Positions 1-11,848 of a DNA stretch of 64,000 nucleotides are shown here, piece by piece (positions within the stretch are counted from its first letter, which is position 1; every line of letters begins with the position of its first letter). The notes beneath the pieces were generated by a model. It was given only the letters and a program-made list of their open reading frames with translations, was not told where the DNA came from and did no database searches. The DNA comes from Diphasiastrum complanatum (lineage: Eukaryota > Streptophyta > Lycopodiopsida > Lycopodiales > Lycopodiaceae), in assembly GCA_029204225.1 (NCBI GenBank), contig CM055100.1:18710244-18774243 (forward strand), in the 5' to 3' direction. Position numbers and translations under genes: made by a program.

Positions 1-119
1 AACGATTTATTGAGTAACTGGTTGGCAATTCTTAATCACAACGAACAGGAGAGTTCGATCCCTCATAGACATCAGGAGAACATGTGGTTTTTTCTCAGAT
101 TTACTTATCATGAGAGTAA

Positions 120-275
120 AGCTGAGATCTGTTTAGTTTTGATAGTTGTTTGCTTTATGGAGACATTTATATGCTCCTTTTAGCTCTTAACATACTTGTG
201 ATGTGCTTATTTGGTCTTATGTGCCTTTTGGCATTAATAGACGCTAATAAAGCTTTTTTTCTTTTTTTGTTTCTC
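120..275 (+). mobile_element. LINE 3'-end remnant
   Basis: This stretch matches the 3' untranslated tail of the LINEs at 11475-11600 (minus) and 41400-41545 (plus). Shared words are GGAGACATTTATA, GGTCTTAT, TGCCTTTTGGCA and GACGCTAATAAAGC, in the same order, followed by a T/C-rich tail. It is non-coding and is the end of an old insertion whose upstream part is lost. The hairpin TGCC-TTTT-GGCA lies at 222-233. Confidence 0.7.
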
Positions 276-654
276 TTTACCCACTAAGGTAAAAAACAGA
301 CATCATACATGAGAACATAATCTAATGTCAGCCGACATTCCCTCTTGTTGTCCACAAATCTGCAATCCAACCTCTTCCAATGCTAGCCATTTGATCAATA
401 AGATGCTAGAGCTAATTCTTAAGCACTTGCAGTTATGAGAGAGAAGAAGTAGCATATTTGAGGTATGAGAATGTGAAACTTTGTAAGGGCATATTGATGG
501 AAGAGGCTTTGGCAAAGATTCAGACCTTTTTCGCACAAATTAAAACACAAGGAGGAGACCAAGTCTAAGGCAACCATAATCAAGAATCACTCAAAAAAAG
601 AGATGACTCCAATGGCAATGATAATCTCAGCTCTTCGAAGATAAATTGAGTGGG
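276..654. other. No gene recognised
   Basis: A/T-rich sequence between two LINE remnants. Positions 530-650 may be the decayed coiled-coil part of the LINE ORF1 that follows, but the match is too weak to claim. Confidence 0.4.
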
Positions 655-1640
655 AGTAAGCCCTCAATATCAAGGTACCTAGAATTCCAAATATGAGTGA
701 TGCTGTATTGGAAGCCCAATGCTTTCTTCATACTATCATTAGATAGAAGAAATTGGGTATGGATACAACATGGAAGACAACGAAAGAGAAAACCATATTG
801 GCCATTAAATTTACTTGTTGGAGTCATAGAGAGTCTTAGACAAAGGGCCAAGCTTCAAGGTACACATGTATTTATGGATGATGATCATACCTGCATGTGA
901 GTGGAAGAGCGTTGCAAGGCTTGGCGAAAAGCCAAGAACACCTGGAGATGGGTCGTCACTTTTTGTGAGGGTAGGGCACATTCATAGACAGGAAAACTGT
1001 TCCAAGTGGTCATGCACAAGGAATTGGGGAAAGACAATCATGCATAGGGAGTTGAAGCTTTTGGGCAAGGGAAACCCTAAACCGAACCACACCTATTGCA
1101 ACCATGTTACTGCAACTATAATGGTATCCAGATTGCATACATATTTTATGGTTTCATATAGTGGCAATATTCTACTTTTTACGAAGACAAATGAGAGTCA
1201 AGAGGGAGATTTGTCAATGTTTCCAAGCTTCATATGAGACTTAATATATCGCACAAAGATCATATCAATTGGTGGTAGAGGAGAGAGACTTCCTACACCC
1301 ATTCCTCACACAGTGGTAAAAAATCATGAGCAGGTGCACACTATATGAGTCAAGCTACCTGGACATGGTTAGAGAGGGATGTGTACATTGCAACATGTTA
1401 CGTTTCGTTAGAGGATACAATGCTCCTTGTTTTTTGATATATCAACCGACATCATATCATATTCAGAGAGAGGGCACATACTACGTCTGGGTCACTCTGA
1501 CACTCAAACAAGAAGACAGATTTATACTCCTGATGTGGAAAAGGACCTTCTATATATCCATGCACTTGACAGTGGAGATTTTCATTGTCATGAATCTCAC
1601 CTGACTATCTCATCTCGGACTCTTTGAGACCAGTCTTTCC
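655..1640 (+). pseudogene. LINE remnant: ORF1 C-terminus and start of endonuclease
   Basis: Translation in shifting frames recovers the order seen in the full LINEs. An ORF1 RRM-like piece (NMSDAVLEAQCFL, 690-730) comes first, then the ORF1 C-terminal signature (RAKLQGTHVFMDDD, about 845-890). Endonuclease pieces follow: ILLFTKTNESQEGDL near 1170-1215, RDVYIATCYV near 1375-1405 and SERGHIL near 1460. Many stops and frameshifts show a long-dead copy. The ORF1-ORF2 junction is too decayed to test for the in-frame TAG. Confidence 0.7.
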
Positions 1641-1731
1641 TTTTTTTGCACGTGGGCACAATAACTTTATCAAAATTCAAATCAGTGTTTCATAAGCCGA
1701 TTGGAAGTGGAGCTATGAATATACCAATTTG

Positions 1732-1747
1732 ACCGATTCGAATCGGT
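1732..1747. repeat. 16-nt perfect palindrome (ACCGATTC/GAATCGGT)
   Basis: A perfect inverted repeat inside a short stretch rich in CCGATT words (1683-1750). The stretch opens with AGTGTTTC, like the ends of the 652-bp TIR element at 53005-53656. It may be a decayed relative, but no opposite end was found. Confidence 0.4.
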
Positions 1748-1928
1748 CCCCCTAGTGATAGAACCTCTTTTGAGAACAAGAACCATTATTCTTTGAAATT
1801 GATTTTTGAAGAACCACCATATATTGAAGAATTTTATGACAAATTCTGTGGAACTAGCAAAGATTTTTTAAACCGACAAAAATCTATAAGAACCGACAAA
1901 ATCTTTATTGACTCATGAGTGTCACACA

Positions 1929-2480
1929 ATGGTATGTTTAAAAGATGTGGTATTATCCGAGGCAAGTAAACTTGACGGCACAAATTTTAGCATTTGGAAA
2001 TTCAAGATGCAAAATATTTTCATGGACCGAGAATATTGGGATATTGTTATAGGTGGCAAAGTCCTCTCACAGCTGAGAGAGAATTGTGAGAATATATGAA
2101 ACGGTGAAGAAAAGCTCATCATAGCATTAATTTATCAATCAAAGGTATGATTATTCATCATAATTTTGCCACGATGTTATCTTTACGAGAAACCAGACCT
2201 ACCTTTAACGAATTGAATGCTATTCTATCACAAGAGGAAATGAAACACCATAATCTCATGAGCAGGGAAGATTTTAAAGAGCAAGCATTCATAGCAAAGA
2301 AGCAGGGAAGAAAGGTGAAAAGTGGAAAAAGAATAAGGGGAAGAAACAAAGAAATTGGGAGACAACAATAAATCGAACCACAACATGAAGATGGAGATGG
2401 AGGCAAGGCAAACTCCAACAGGAAAGGAAAATGCTTTATTTGCAGTAAGTGCGGTCGTTATGCAAAAGAATGCTAGAAAA
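1929..2480 (+). pseudogene. copia gag with altered zinc knuckle
   Basis: The frame opens with LSEASKLDGTNFSIWKFKMQ, the usual N-terminal signature of copia gag. A stop at about 2097 and later frameshifts break it. The zinc knuckle near 2432-2475 reads CFICSKCGRYAKEC, with tyrosine or arginine where the metal-binding histidine should be. It is followed by a TAG. The product would normally be the capsid protein that packages the element RNA. Confidence 0.75.
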
Positions 2481-2589
2481 ACAAGTTCAACAAGAAGAAA
2501 TAGGCAAGAAATTTTGCTGAAGGACTTGACATGAAATTGAGTGCTTTGGATCTTGATTTTCGGCATCAACATCTTCATGTGATTTCTCA

Positions 2590-2860
2590 AGGGAAGAAGA
2601 ATGTTGGCTTATTAATTCAGGAGCATATGACACCACGACGAGATTGGCTATCTAGTTTTCAACAACTAGATGATGGTACAAATGTCAACTTGGGAGACAA
2701 TTATACTTATGACATCAAGGTTGTTGGGAAGGTACATATTCAATTACCTTCAAGAAAGGTTGGTGATATCAAGGATGTTCTTAATGTATTTGGGATAAAG
2801 AAAAACATATTCTCATTTTCAGCAATAGCAAAGCAACATATGGTTGTACAGTTTGATTAA
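2590..2860 (+). pseudogene. copia protease remnant
   Basis: Recognisable pieces are LGDNYTYDIKVVGKVHIQL and DVLNVFGIKKNIFSFSAIAK, matching the flap and C-terminal half of copia aspartic proteases. In another frame the active-site region reads WLINSGAYD: the catalytic DSG (2614-2622) has become NSG. A frameshift separates the two parts, so the protease cannot be functional. Confidence 0.7.
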
Positions 2861-3003
2861 GAACGATGTCTTATCAAAAAGATGGAATTGTGTTGATATT
2901 AAAGTAAGTTATGGCATGAGAGGTTTGGACATTTGAATTCTAATAGTCTACAACTTTTGAGGAAATTTAATATGGTCATAGGTTTACCTCAAGTAATTTC
3001 ACA

Positions 3004-3412
3004 TCACAAGTTTTTGACATCTCTACCAACAATCACTTTGTTAGTAGAAGGAATGTAAACCTTATAGGCTTTACTCACCTCACTATATCCAACAAAAATA
3101 CCTCTTCTTGAAGATGGATCCTCCTTGGCCCTATCATCAAGAGTAATGTTGACATAGCATGTGCATCCAAAGGTTCTTAGAAAGTTGACACTCGGCCTCC
3201 TCTTGAATAGCATCTCAAAAGGTGTCCTTCCATCCAAAATAGCACTCGGCCACCTATTGCACAAGAAATTGGCACACAACAAAGCTTGATCCCAAAATGG
3301 TTTGTCAAGATTAGAACTTAACCTCATAGCTTTAGCACTTTTACATAAAGTCCTATTCTTCCTTTCAGCCACTCCATTTTGTTGTGGGGTCCTTTTGTGT
3401 CTTTGGAAAACA
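3004..3412 (-). pseudogene. Inverted copia integrase/RT-linker fragment from another copia element
   Basis: On the minus strand a continuous frame begins HKRTPQQNGVAERKNRT. It runs through PFEMLFKRRPSV and FGCTCYV to GIFVGYSEVSKAYKVY and VGRDVKNL, the standard integrase C-terminal and linker block of copia polyproteins. The frame is better preserved than the host element's own and has no internal stop. On the plus strand the host's GAG-pre-integrase motif (WHERFGHLNSNSLQLL, 2905-2950) stops just before it, and CVFGKHHR resumes just after it. The piece is therefore an insertion or inversion inside the element. Confidence 0.8.
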
Positions 3413-3908
3413 TCATAGATAAATTTTCTTCTAGTACAACTAGAGTAGGAAAAATTCTAGAACTTGTTCATGCAGATTGGTGTGGTCCTATGGTGGAGCA
3501 AGTTATTTTATTATGTTTGTGGATGATTATTTTAAGAAGATATGGGTATATATGTATTCTCAAGAATAAGATTGAGGCATTTAGATGCTTTACTTGGTTT
3601 AAGGCACATGTGGGAAAAGGTAGATAGATAAAGGTACTTTGTTCAGATAAAGGGGAAGAGTATCTTTCTACTTAATTTCAAATGTTTTGCAAGGACAATG
3701 GTATAAAGAGACAATTTGCAAGTACAGAAATGCCTCAACAGAATGGAGTTGCAGAAAGAAACAATCTATTGTGGAAATTGCTGGGAGAAATCTTCCAAAT
3801 TCATTTGGGGTGAAGCATTTAAAACAACAATTTATCTTCTGAATAGGAGTTCTACTAAAGTGGTAGAGAATCGAACTCCAGAAGAAGCTTATACAAGCAA
3901 GAAACCTA
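3413..3908 (+). pseudogene. copia integrase (plus-strand element)
   Basis: Pieces in changing frames are KILELVHADWCGPM, CSDKGEEYLST, PQQNGVAERNN and TTIYLLNRSSTKVVENRTPEEAY. These span the N-terminal HHCC end through the catalytic core (D in SDKGEE, E in NGVAER). Two or more frameshifts and one stop (near 3673) break the frame. At its end the sequence jumps straight into the RT motif, so integrase C-terminus and RT N-terminus are deleted. Confidence 0.75.
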
Positions 3909-4745
3909 GGACAAGGCATTATACGGACTTAAGCAACCACCCAGGGCATGGTACATGAGGATTGATGCTTGATGATGTTATCATTACAGGTTCTCATCAA
4001 GTTTTGATTCAAAATAATAAGATTGATCTCTCATTAGAGTTTTGACATGAAAGATTTTGGTTCACTACAGTTCTTTCTAGGGATTGAGGTATGGAGAGTA
4101 GCAAATGGTCTATTTATTTCTCAATCTAAGTATGCACATGAACTTCTTGAAAAATTTGGGATTCCAGAATGCAAACCTATTTCAACTCCATATGATTGTG
4201 GATGTAAGCTAACGAAACCGGAGGAAGATCAGATGAAACGTTACATATATTTTGGACAACTCGTTGGAAGTTTGATCTATCTAACGACTACACGACCAGA
4301 TATTGTATATTTTGTTAGTATGGCTAGTTAGTTTATGGCTAAACCTAAGCAAGTTCATTGGAAATCTATGAAGCGGATACTCGGATGTGTTAAAGGTTCT
4401 ATTTCTTGGAGTTCAAAGAAGTAACCTACCATTGCATTACGAGTGCTACTACTAGTGCACCATGCAAGGCAAGTTGGTTACGAAGGATTCTACATGATCT
4501 TCATATGGAACAGGAAACAGCTATACTACTTCAATGTGATAATCAGAGTTGCATTGAGTTGGCAAAGAATCCGGTTTTTCATAGTAGAACAAAACATGTT
4601 GAACTACAACATTCATCAAAGAAAAGCTTCAAAATCATGAAGTTGAGCTTTTCTATTGTCCTACAGAAGAGCAAGTTGCAAGTATTTTTACTAAGGGGCT
4701 TGGTAAAAATAAATTTGAGAAGTTCAAAGAACTTCTAGGAGTGAT
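3909..4745 (+). pseudogene. copia RT C-terminus and RNase H
   Basis: The piece starts KALYGLKQPPRAWYMRID (3910-3965) and continues DDVIITGS, the catalytic-loop region, which lacks the YV of YVDD. Then come MKDFGSLQFFLGIEVW, TTRPDIVYFVSM and the RNase H block ASWLRRILHDLHMEQ, LQCDNQSCIELAKNPVFHSRTKHVE. Stops (4030, 4330, 4424) and frameshifts occur. The fingers and palm of RT are missing. Confidence 0.8.
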
Positions 4746-4769
4746 TACAAAATTAACATTAAGGGGGAA

Positions 4770-5190
4770 TGTTATAAAATATTGTTAATTTGATCCCTAG
4801 TGTTAATGGGCCATGCATGCGAGCTATATTTAGGGGCCTATTTATTTACAGCAGCTATAGTTAATTGTTGCATGTAATAGGGTGCTACAAGTCAATTTCA
4901 GGAATTTTGCTTTTGACTTAGTAGTAAAGTTGGAAAATTACGAAGTATAGGAACTATGATCAAGCTTTTTTGCTTTAAGCTTTTGCTAAGGCTACTAGAA
5001 ATCTATATAAGAAGGATTGGCGCCCCACCTCCTCATTCCATTGTTGTGAGTTCTTCAGACTTATGATTAATCTGAGATATGTTTCTATTGCTCTATCATC
5101 TTCTTGTCTGTGAGTACTGATATGATTAGTCTACTCCTCTATCTTGAACTATACTCATGATTTTGACACTTTTTGCTGGCAGCAGTGCAA
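4770..5190 (+). repeat. copia 3' LTR
   Basis: A polypurine tract AAGGGGGAA (4761-4769) immediately precedes TGTTATAAAATATTG, the expected TG start of an LTR. A TATA-like CTATATAAGAAGG lies near 5002. The 3' boundary is not sharp: I see no partner LTR to align, so the end is approximate. Confidence 0.55.
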
Positions 5191-5410
5191 AATTTTAGAA
5201 CTTAGTTACAAAACAACCTTGTCTCTTCAAAAGAGATTATGATGGTATGAGGTCGTCCAATAGCTACCATAGTAAAATGAGACAAAAACTCTGGAAAAAT
5301 TTGATTTCCTAAGAAACTAATTCTTATTGATGTGTGAATCATTCTCAAAGATTCACAGTAGATGAAACTCAAAAAGAATTTCAAGTTTTAAAACTTGGGA
5401 ATTGACATAG

Positions 5411-5442
5411 GCACGTGCGCATGCGCGCGCACACACACACAC
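5411..5442. repeat. (GC)n/(AC)n simple repeat
   Basis: Short alternating purine-pyrimidine run (GTGCGCATGCGCGCGC followed by ACACAC). No gene is associated. Confidence 0.8.
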
Positions 5443-6249
5443 AATTCATGATATTCTTGCTTTGCGGTGTATTACATAGTGACAATGATTGCATTAATTA
5501 CAATGACTCTGCCAAAGGTATTGGAAAAAACCCCTACCATACGAGCGGCGAGCGCCCTTGACAAAATGCTAGGCTCAATGCTTTTGCCTTTGACTATGTG
5601 GTTGTTGAGTTGCATTCTTTATGCTACTTTTGCTTCTGTTTTGGTTATAACCATCCAGTTGTTGTTTTAACTAATTTGATGTTGTGGTTTGTGTTTACAA
5701 TGACTTTACAAAAACGAATGTAAAATCAGACCTAATCTTCTAACATTAGCTGGGGTTTGCACTATATGGTCTAGACATGTCCGAATTGCTTGACATCATG
5801 GCTATAACAAACACTTACTTCCAAATTCCAATTAGTCAGGCTACTTCTATGCTTGCTTGTCTTATATCACTTATTCCTCGCTGGCATATCTTTGTAGATA
5901 CATGGATACATTTGGTGACGGAGTGCATGACAAATTTACCATACTTGTTACAGTATACACTTACCACGACCGTAGGCTTTCATATCCAGACGTATAACAG
6001 ACTGTGCTTATGTCAAAAAAGCTTGCCTTAGCCAGGGTTAGGATCATTACTTGATACTTCTTTACTACATATAAGCAGACATCTTGTTTTTTGTTCCACT
6101 TACCTATAAAGAAGGGAAAGAAATAGTTTCAATGCTCTTTTTTTTGTTTTTTCCGTTGCAGGAACCTCAACCCTAATTTTTGGATTGCGATTCGGAATAC
6201 AATCTGAATTGCGGGGTGCAACTATGAGTTCAAGACTCAAGTTTTGAAC
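5443..6249. other. No gene recognised
   Basis: A/T-rich sequence with short open frames only. None matches a known domain or shows splice-bounded coding pattern. Confidence 0.5.
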
Positions 6250-7090
6250 CATCGATTGTACGTTAGGTTCCTAAGCTAGTTGTTTCCAACAAAGCTACTC
6301 CTAGCTTTTAGATCTTGGAGTGATCTGATAGTTTTCTCGGCCAACCACTGACAAACTGGCCATAAATGATCACTTAAAAGACAAGCCACTCCACTTGAAC
6401 CTTTGCCTCCTGCTGACCTCATTTGTCTCAAATAAATACCAAATATCTCTATCCTCAACGAAATTTGGTAGGTCTCCTATCGTGGTTGAAGAGTGTACAT
6501 TAGTGGGGATGAGTGGGACCTCAGGGTGCTTGGGCGATTATCCATAAGTGAGCTCTGTTATGAAAGGTGCCCCTCTTACTTGTGTCCTTTTCGTCTTGAC
6601 CTAGATGTAAGTGAGGTTGTCATCCATTAAGATGTGAGTGCCTCTGAGTTTGATCTTTGTTTAAGAGCTTTCAGCCTACAAATCTATGAGACAAACCAGA
6701 TTACGAACATGGTCTTTTTTCCTTTGTTCTCCATGCTCTGTCCATTCCTATAAGAAAGATCCCCAAGTGTAGTCTCTTGAAAGTGTGTGGCTTCCTATGA
6801 CTCATCCTATTGCACCTAATTTGTATCCTTAGGGCTTAAAGTTCCAAAGCCTCTCTTCCATCAAAGTGACCAAATTATGTTGGGCATTGGAGGTGTGACC
6901 TTTGTGATTGCCAACCACGTTTTCCCATGTCTTAGTCTCCTCTTTGTGTTGCTCTAGTTTGCTCTTGGGCTTTGATTTACTTGGAGGTTTCCTCGAGCAA
7001 TGGTTATTGGCGGAGCTCTTCTGCTTTTTTCCATGTGCCAATTCTTCTTGGAGATTCCTAATTTCCAACGTCTTCATTTCGCCTCGTACT
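6250..7090 (-). pseudogene. LINE remnant: ORF1 coiled coil, ORF1 C-terminus, endonuclease start
   Basis: Read on the minus strand, 7077-6829 encodes a charged helix with EETKTWENVV, matching the coiled-coil end of LINE-2 ORF1 (EETKTWAALF). 6690-6600 gives KLRGTHILMDDNLTYI, the ORF1 C-terminal signature. 6458-6276 gives GGKGSSGVACL, the endonuclease motif GRGSGGVACLYR. Order and spacing fit one decayed copy. Stops and indels are numerous. Confidence 0.7.
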
Positions 7091-8132
7091 CGTAATTCAT
7101 TTCCTTCTTTTTGGGAAAAACTATGCCAATTTGTTTCTCATTGAATATGGGCGGGTGAGCCAACCTTAAGCATTATACACCGACTCACCATGTGTGGGCG
7201 AGTTTTTGAGTACGTTCCTGTTCTTCTCCGGTGATTCTTATACATGCTCATGTTCTAACAATACTACAACCTTTTACTTAATAGGAGAATTCTAGCTGAA
7301 TAGTAGTGCTACACATACTCTTTGATATCATGTGGTTCTATTGAGGGGGCTAATTCCAGATCATAGGCTTACTATTCCTACTATTGTTTGCTCCTAATAC
7401 AATTAATTAATCCATTACCTAACAAACAAATAAAATTCTTCTTGAAAAACACAAATTCTAAGATGACAGGCATCGGGAGCTACATGCTTATATAAATGCA
7501 AACTACTAATTTTACCCAAAATTGAATAGGTGAGCGGTGAGATCTAGGAGCAGAGTAGATAGATGCATTCGTGTTTACTTAGTACTTACAATCATCATCA
7601 AGTTTTGACACGCATGAGAGAACAATAGCTCTTTGATTTGTTGTTGTAATGGTTCAAATACTAGACTCAAATTGATAAGCAAAGGATTGGTTGGGGGGGA
7701 ATGAAGACCCCTTATCTCTTTCGTGGCTCAGGAATTACGAATTTAGAGGGATGCAATACCTAGATGAATTTTGCTGTCCAACCTGTTGGGGGGAGCGATG
7801 AAAGCCACCAAGACGCTGGTGGAGGCTAGTGATGGACAATCCATCTTTATGCAAGCTGTTGCATTGCTATAGTGAGACACATTTGAAAGGAGCAATTAGT
7901 CTATGAAAAGTTTGCAAACCAAACATTTCAAAACAAAGTTTGGTCTTGCTTGGAAAAATGACAATTTCTATGTGCTTTTAGTGTTGCTTCCTCTTGAAGA
8001 CCCAATCATATTCGATGAACAATTGTTGATTGTGGTAGACTAATCACCTTGTGGATTATCGTGGAATAGAGAGCTATAGCTTCTATCAATTGTAGCGCTA
8101 TCATTTGTGGTGGTCATGTAGGTGCTTTCTAC
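7091..8132. other. No gene recognised
   Basis: No domain, splice-bounded exon or element end could be supported here on either strand. Confidence 0.4.
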
Positions 8133-8289
8133 ATGTTGTGGGTGTCAAGGTTGCATCGAACCGCGGTTCGAACCGCCTCTTACGATTCGAACCATCGAAT
8201 CGTTCGGACCCGGTTCGAATCGTTCGAACCGTCTGCTGGGCCCTAAACGATTTCCGAACGGGTCTGTTCGTCTGTTCGTGCCACAACAT
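8133..8289. mobile_element. Small palindromic element rich in TTCGAACC words (candidate MITE)
   Basis: A 9-bp inverted repeat (ATGTTGTGG at 8133-8141, CCACAACAT at 8281-8289) encloses 139 bp packed with TTCGAACC, CGAACCG and ATTCGAACC words in both orientations. It ends the LINE ORF1 fragment exactly where that protein's RRM should begin. No clear target duplication is seen, so assignment as a transposon is tentative. Confidence 0.4.
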
Positions 8290-8957
8290 CCCCTAACCCT
8301 GACATTGAGGGCCTTCAGATGATGTTCTTGAATAGATTCAGAAATAACCTGCTTAGAACCCTTGAGCACTTCGGCCCAAGAACTCTTCGATTGTTGAAGT
8401 TGCTGCTCTAAGGAGTGAACCCGTTCTTGCAGCTGCTTTGACTTGTCTTCTGAATCTGCATTGCCGCTTCCTTCTTCCCCTTCATCTGATTCCAGTTCAT
8501 TCTTGAGGTAAGTAACATCAACCTCAAGAATGCCAACTATACCCTGTAGGGCTAAGACCGTGTTCTCTAGAGTGGAGATTTGGAATGCTTGTTTCTTGAT
8601 GATCGCAAGCAAGGATGCATTGTCCTCACGAAGAGAATCAATGATACAGGGGAAACCAGACAAAAATTCAGCTGAAAGAGACGGAGACAATCGGGGGGAT
8701 GAAGATGAAGGGGTGAAAGAGGGAGAGGAGGAAGAAAGAGTAGAGGGGGTAGTGGCAGTAGGAGAAGAGGTGGAGCTTGCGAGAGTGGAGGGTAGGGGCG
8801 AGGGAGAGGAAGCAGGAGAGGGAGGGGGCAAGGTAAAGGGATTTGGAGCTGTAGTAGGGATGGCTGAGAAGACAAAGGGAGAAGGGGGAGGGGTTTTCTT
8901 CCCCTTCGGATTCACAGATTGCCAATCAGCCATAGTACCACAGCTAGATACAGGATT
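8290..8957 (-). pseudogene. LINE ORF1, N-terminal part only
   Basis: The frame starts at an ATG at 8933 (MADWQSVNPKGKK). It has a Pro/Ser/Thr-rich N-terminus (residues about 10-80), a Leu-rich coiled coil (about 95-195) and SSWAEVLKG, then ALNVRVRG. That last motif is the start of the RRM-like domain in the intact LINE-2 ORF1 (AFNIRVRG). The RRM and C-terminal domain are cut off by the palindromic element at 8289. Positions 8934-8957 are probably 5' UTR. No (TC)n run precedes it, unlike the full-length copies. Confidence 0.7.
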
Positions 8958-11092
8958 AACCTGGTGGAAAGGATAACCTCGTTCCAGTAGGTGAACTAGT
9001 TTCTATCGCAAACTCCACAATGTCAAAGATTTCCTTCCGGATATCTAGCAGGCCCCAAGATGTCCTTGACTTCCTTTGTACATCCTGAACCAGAAAAAGT
9101 TGTAGATACATGACAACATCATTTAGAAAACAATATGGTTTTTGAAAATTTGGTTGGTTGGAAAGGTATGTCATATGATGAAGACACTTGGGAGAAAGAG
9201 GTGGACTTGAGAGTAAAATTTCCTAGTTTTCTCCCGTAGATGAAAGATTTTATAGGGGAGGCCATGTTATGTACTTGTACTATGCATATATAGAGTGGGG
9301 GAGCCCTTTGCCATTCACCCAGTCTACCCACCAATGACTCTATGGATGGGCGATGACAATACGTTCGTCATGTATATAGGGTGTTCGGTTGACCTTATAG
9401 CTATTGGCAGATCTTGGGAGTTGTAACATTTGATCTATAACCTTGAACTAGCATTCTAACACATAGCATGAGGACCAAGTGGCTGTTACCATTTCCATAA
9501 CATAGTCACCCAGCGAATACTACCAACTAAATTTGAATTTGCTTGCAGTGATTCTACCTGTCATTTTTTATCTCAAGCGGGTCTATTATAGTGATTATAG
9601 CACTATTTATGATTCGTTCTAAGGAATCTGGACCTGCATCAAATGTAAAGAGTATTCATCAACAACTTCACTTTCAAAGAGCTCATTACATCTGACTAAT
9701 TGTTCATGCAAGAGATCTGCAACAAATTTTGCTCTCAGTCCTATTCTGAGCTTGGGACCCGCAAGCCCACAAACATCACACTGTTTTCAAAATTGAGTTC
9801 AATCAATAATTCATAACAAGAAGACATTCAGTAGCTGGCGCAGGATTAAAAAATTATTACTACGTGTCGTCAAATAAGATTGAAGTAGGTGAGGTTGTCA
9901 AAACAGTGGCTTGGAAGAGGTAGGACTGGTTTGATCTCAAATCAATGATTCAGTATAAAATAATAGGGATTCCAATGCTTTCCCAAATTTAAGGGCATTT
10001 GAAAAGCAGGCGTGGCTTTATTTGTGGCAATAGAGCTCTTCAAAAGCACAATATTGATGAAGCTAAACATTTGATGCTATAAAAAGCGCAGCAAGCTTAA
10101 CTATCACAATATAATGACTATCACCACTCGATGAATAAAAATCAATCTCAACAAAAGTCACAGAAGTTCCACCACAAAAACCGTCACCTTAGATCAGGCC
10201 TTGCAATTTTGTAACGTTGTTTGAAGAGTAATCTTTGGATAATGATCCAGGTTGGACGGGAGCACTTTTGTCAATTAATCATTGCCAGAACAGACAAATT
10301 AGAGCAACGGTGCCCAATCTACGCATCAAGCCATATGGTAATGTCAAGGAACAATCGTAAGTAGATTATGAGACTCCTCTTGCTTGCTTGACCACTTTGA
10401 AGGTGAAGCTGCAATTTGTTGAAGACTCTGCAATGTAAGGTAGTAAGAAAGGTATGTTCCCAAAAAAAATTGCTATCCAGAATATATCAAGATAGCCATT
10501 CATCACCAAGTACCAGTATAGATGTTTCTAGTCTTCAAGTGCAGGTACTATAGCTTGCCCTGAAGACTAGTCAACTCTTGGGCAGTTGCGTCAGAGATGA
10601 AAAAGAATCTGTTGATTAGCTTAATTTAGAATGAAAACAGCTGCCTGTAAAGCTTGTGTTTAGGTCATTATTAAAGTGCATCTAAGAGAGCGAGACAGAT
10701 ACAGACAGACAGACAAAGATAAAAACTTGTGTTTGTTTGTATGCAGGCCATGAAGAGTAGGAGAGAGAAAGAGCTGTAAAAACATTTTGATACTCATCAT
10801 TCTTGCAATTTTTAGCACTTGCACAATTCTGAAGGCTGAATTCAATTTTGTAAAAAAGAATCAAAATCTAATGTCAAAATGTCTTTCTGAGATGCAATCT
10901 ACGATTTGAAAGCTTGTGCAATTTGAGAGTGGCCAGAGGTGTGAGGCTATTAATCTGAAGAGCGAAGAAACCAAGAATTCTGTAGGAAATTGTCAAATAA
11001 GCCTGATAACCAATGACAAGTACATACTAACTCAGTAATAGGATTGAAATCATAAGAATGCTGCAATCGAAGAGCTGTTGTTGAGAAAGGAT
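8958..11092 (+). mobile_element. Ty3/gypsy G1, left copy: pol C-terminus, chromodomain, 3' UTR/LTR
   Basis: About 2.1 kb is nearly identical, in inverted orientation, to 26464-28571. The right copy continues into integrase, so this repeat is the 3' end of a gypsy element. The left copy begins abruptly at 8958 beside a LINE ORF1. Differences are point changes and indels, for example a ~14-bp indel near 9370 and ~50-65 bp indels near 10640 and 10780. The TATA-like CTATATATGC corresponds to 9285-9295 on the opposite strand. LTR limits could not be fixed. Confidence 0.75.
9144..9239 (+). pseudogene. gypsy chromodomain (left G1 copy)
   Basis: The 31-codon frame contains NLVGWKGMSYDEDTWEKEVD and ends at TAG. 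This is the W-K-G ... D-x-T-W-E core of the chromodomain at the C-terminus of chromovirus integrases, which directs integration to particular chromatin. The preceding integrase is missing. Confidence 0.75.
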
Positions 11093-11479
<387 letters not shown>

Positions 11480-11504
11480 AGAAAGCTTTATTAATGTCTT
11501 TTCC

Positions 11505-11518
11505 ATGCCAAAAGGCAT
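11505..11518 (-). promoter_or_regulatory. LINE 3'-terminal hairpin (LINE-1)
   Basis: ATGCC-TTTT-GGCAT, about 30 nt before the (TC)n boundary. The same position in LINE-2, LINE-3 and two fragments also holds a hairpin with different stem bases, so the structure is kept more than the sequence. In several LINEs a 3' hairpin is recognised by the element's own RT to start copying. Confidence 0.55.
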
Positions 11519-11848
11519 ATAAGACTAATGAAGTACATGTCATGTATGTGGTAACCATGGGAGCGTATAAAAACGTCTCCAAATTGTAATAAAGAAAACA
11601 TCTAGTGCAACCTACAATAGACACGTATGCGAGAATGCGCATAATAATAATCATATGTGTCTCGAGTAAGATGTCAAGGCTGTGCTGCTGCTGTAAAAAG
11701 ATGTAATGCGAGCCACAGAATGGGAAAGCACTGGAGCCTGCTGGCGGCGTCTGTGAGTACGAGCACGTGTATGTCTAGTAGTAGTAGTAGTACGCCTCTG
11801 CGTAGAATGTCTAGTAATCCTGGTGGTATCCTGATGGTGGGAGGTACA

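Larger units (their letters stand above)
1908..5190 (+). mobile_element. Ty1/copia retrotransposon, degenerate, 5' LTR missing
   Basis: The domain order gag - zinc knuckle - protease - integrase - RT - RNase H, then a polypurine tract and an LTR, is that of Ty1/copia. No 5' LTR or primer site is seen upstream of gag. The element is internally deleted (integrase C-terminus joined to the RT region at about 3905) and interrupted by an inverted integrase piece (3004-3412). Stops and frameshifts are frequent, so it is dead. Confidence 0.85.
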
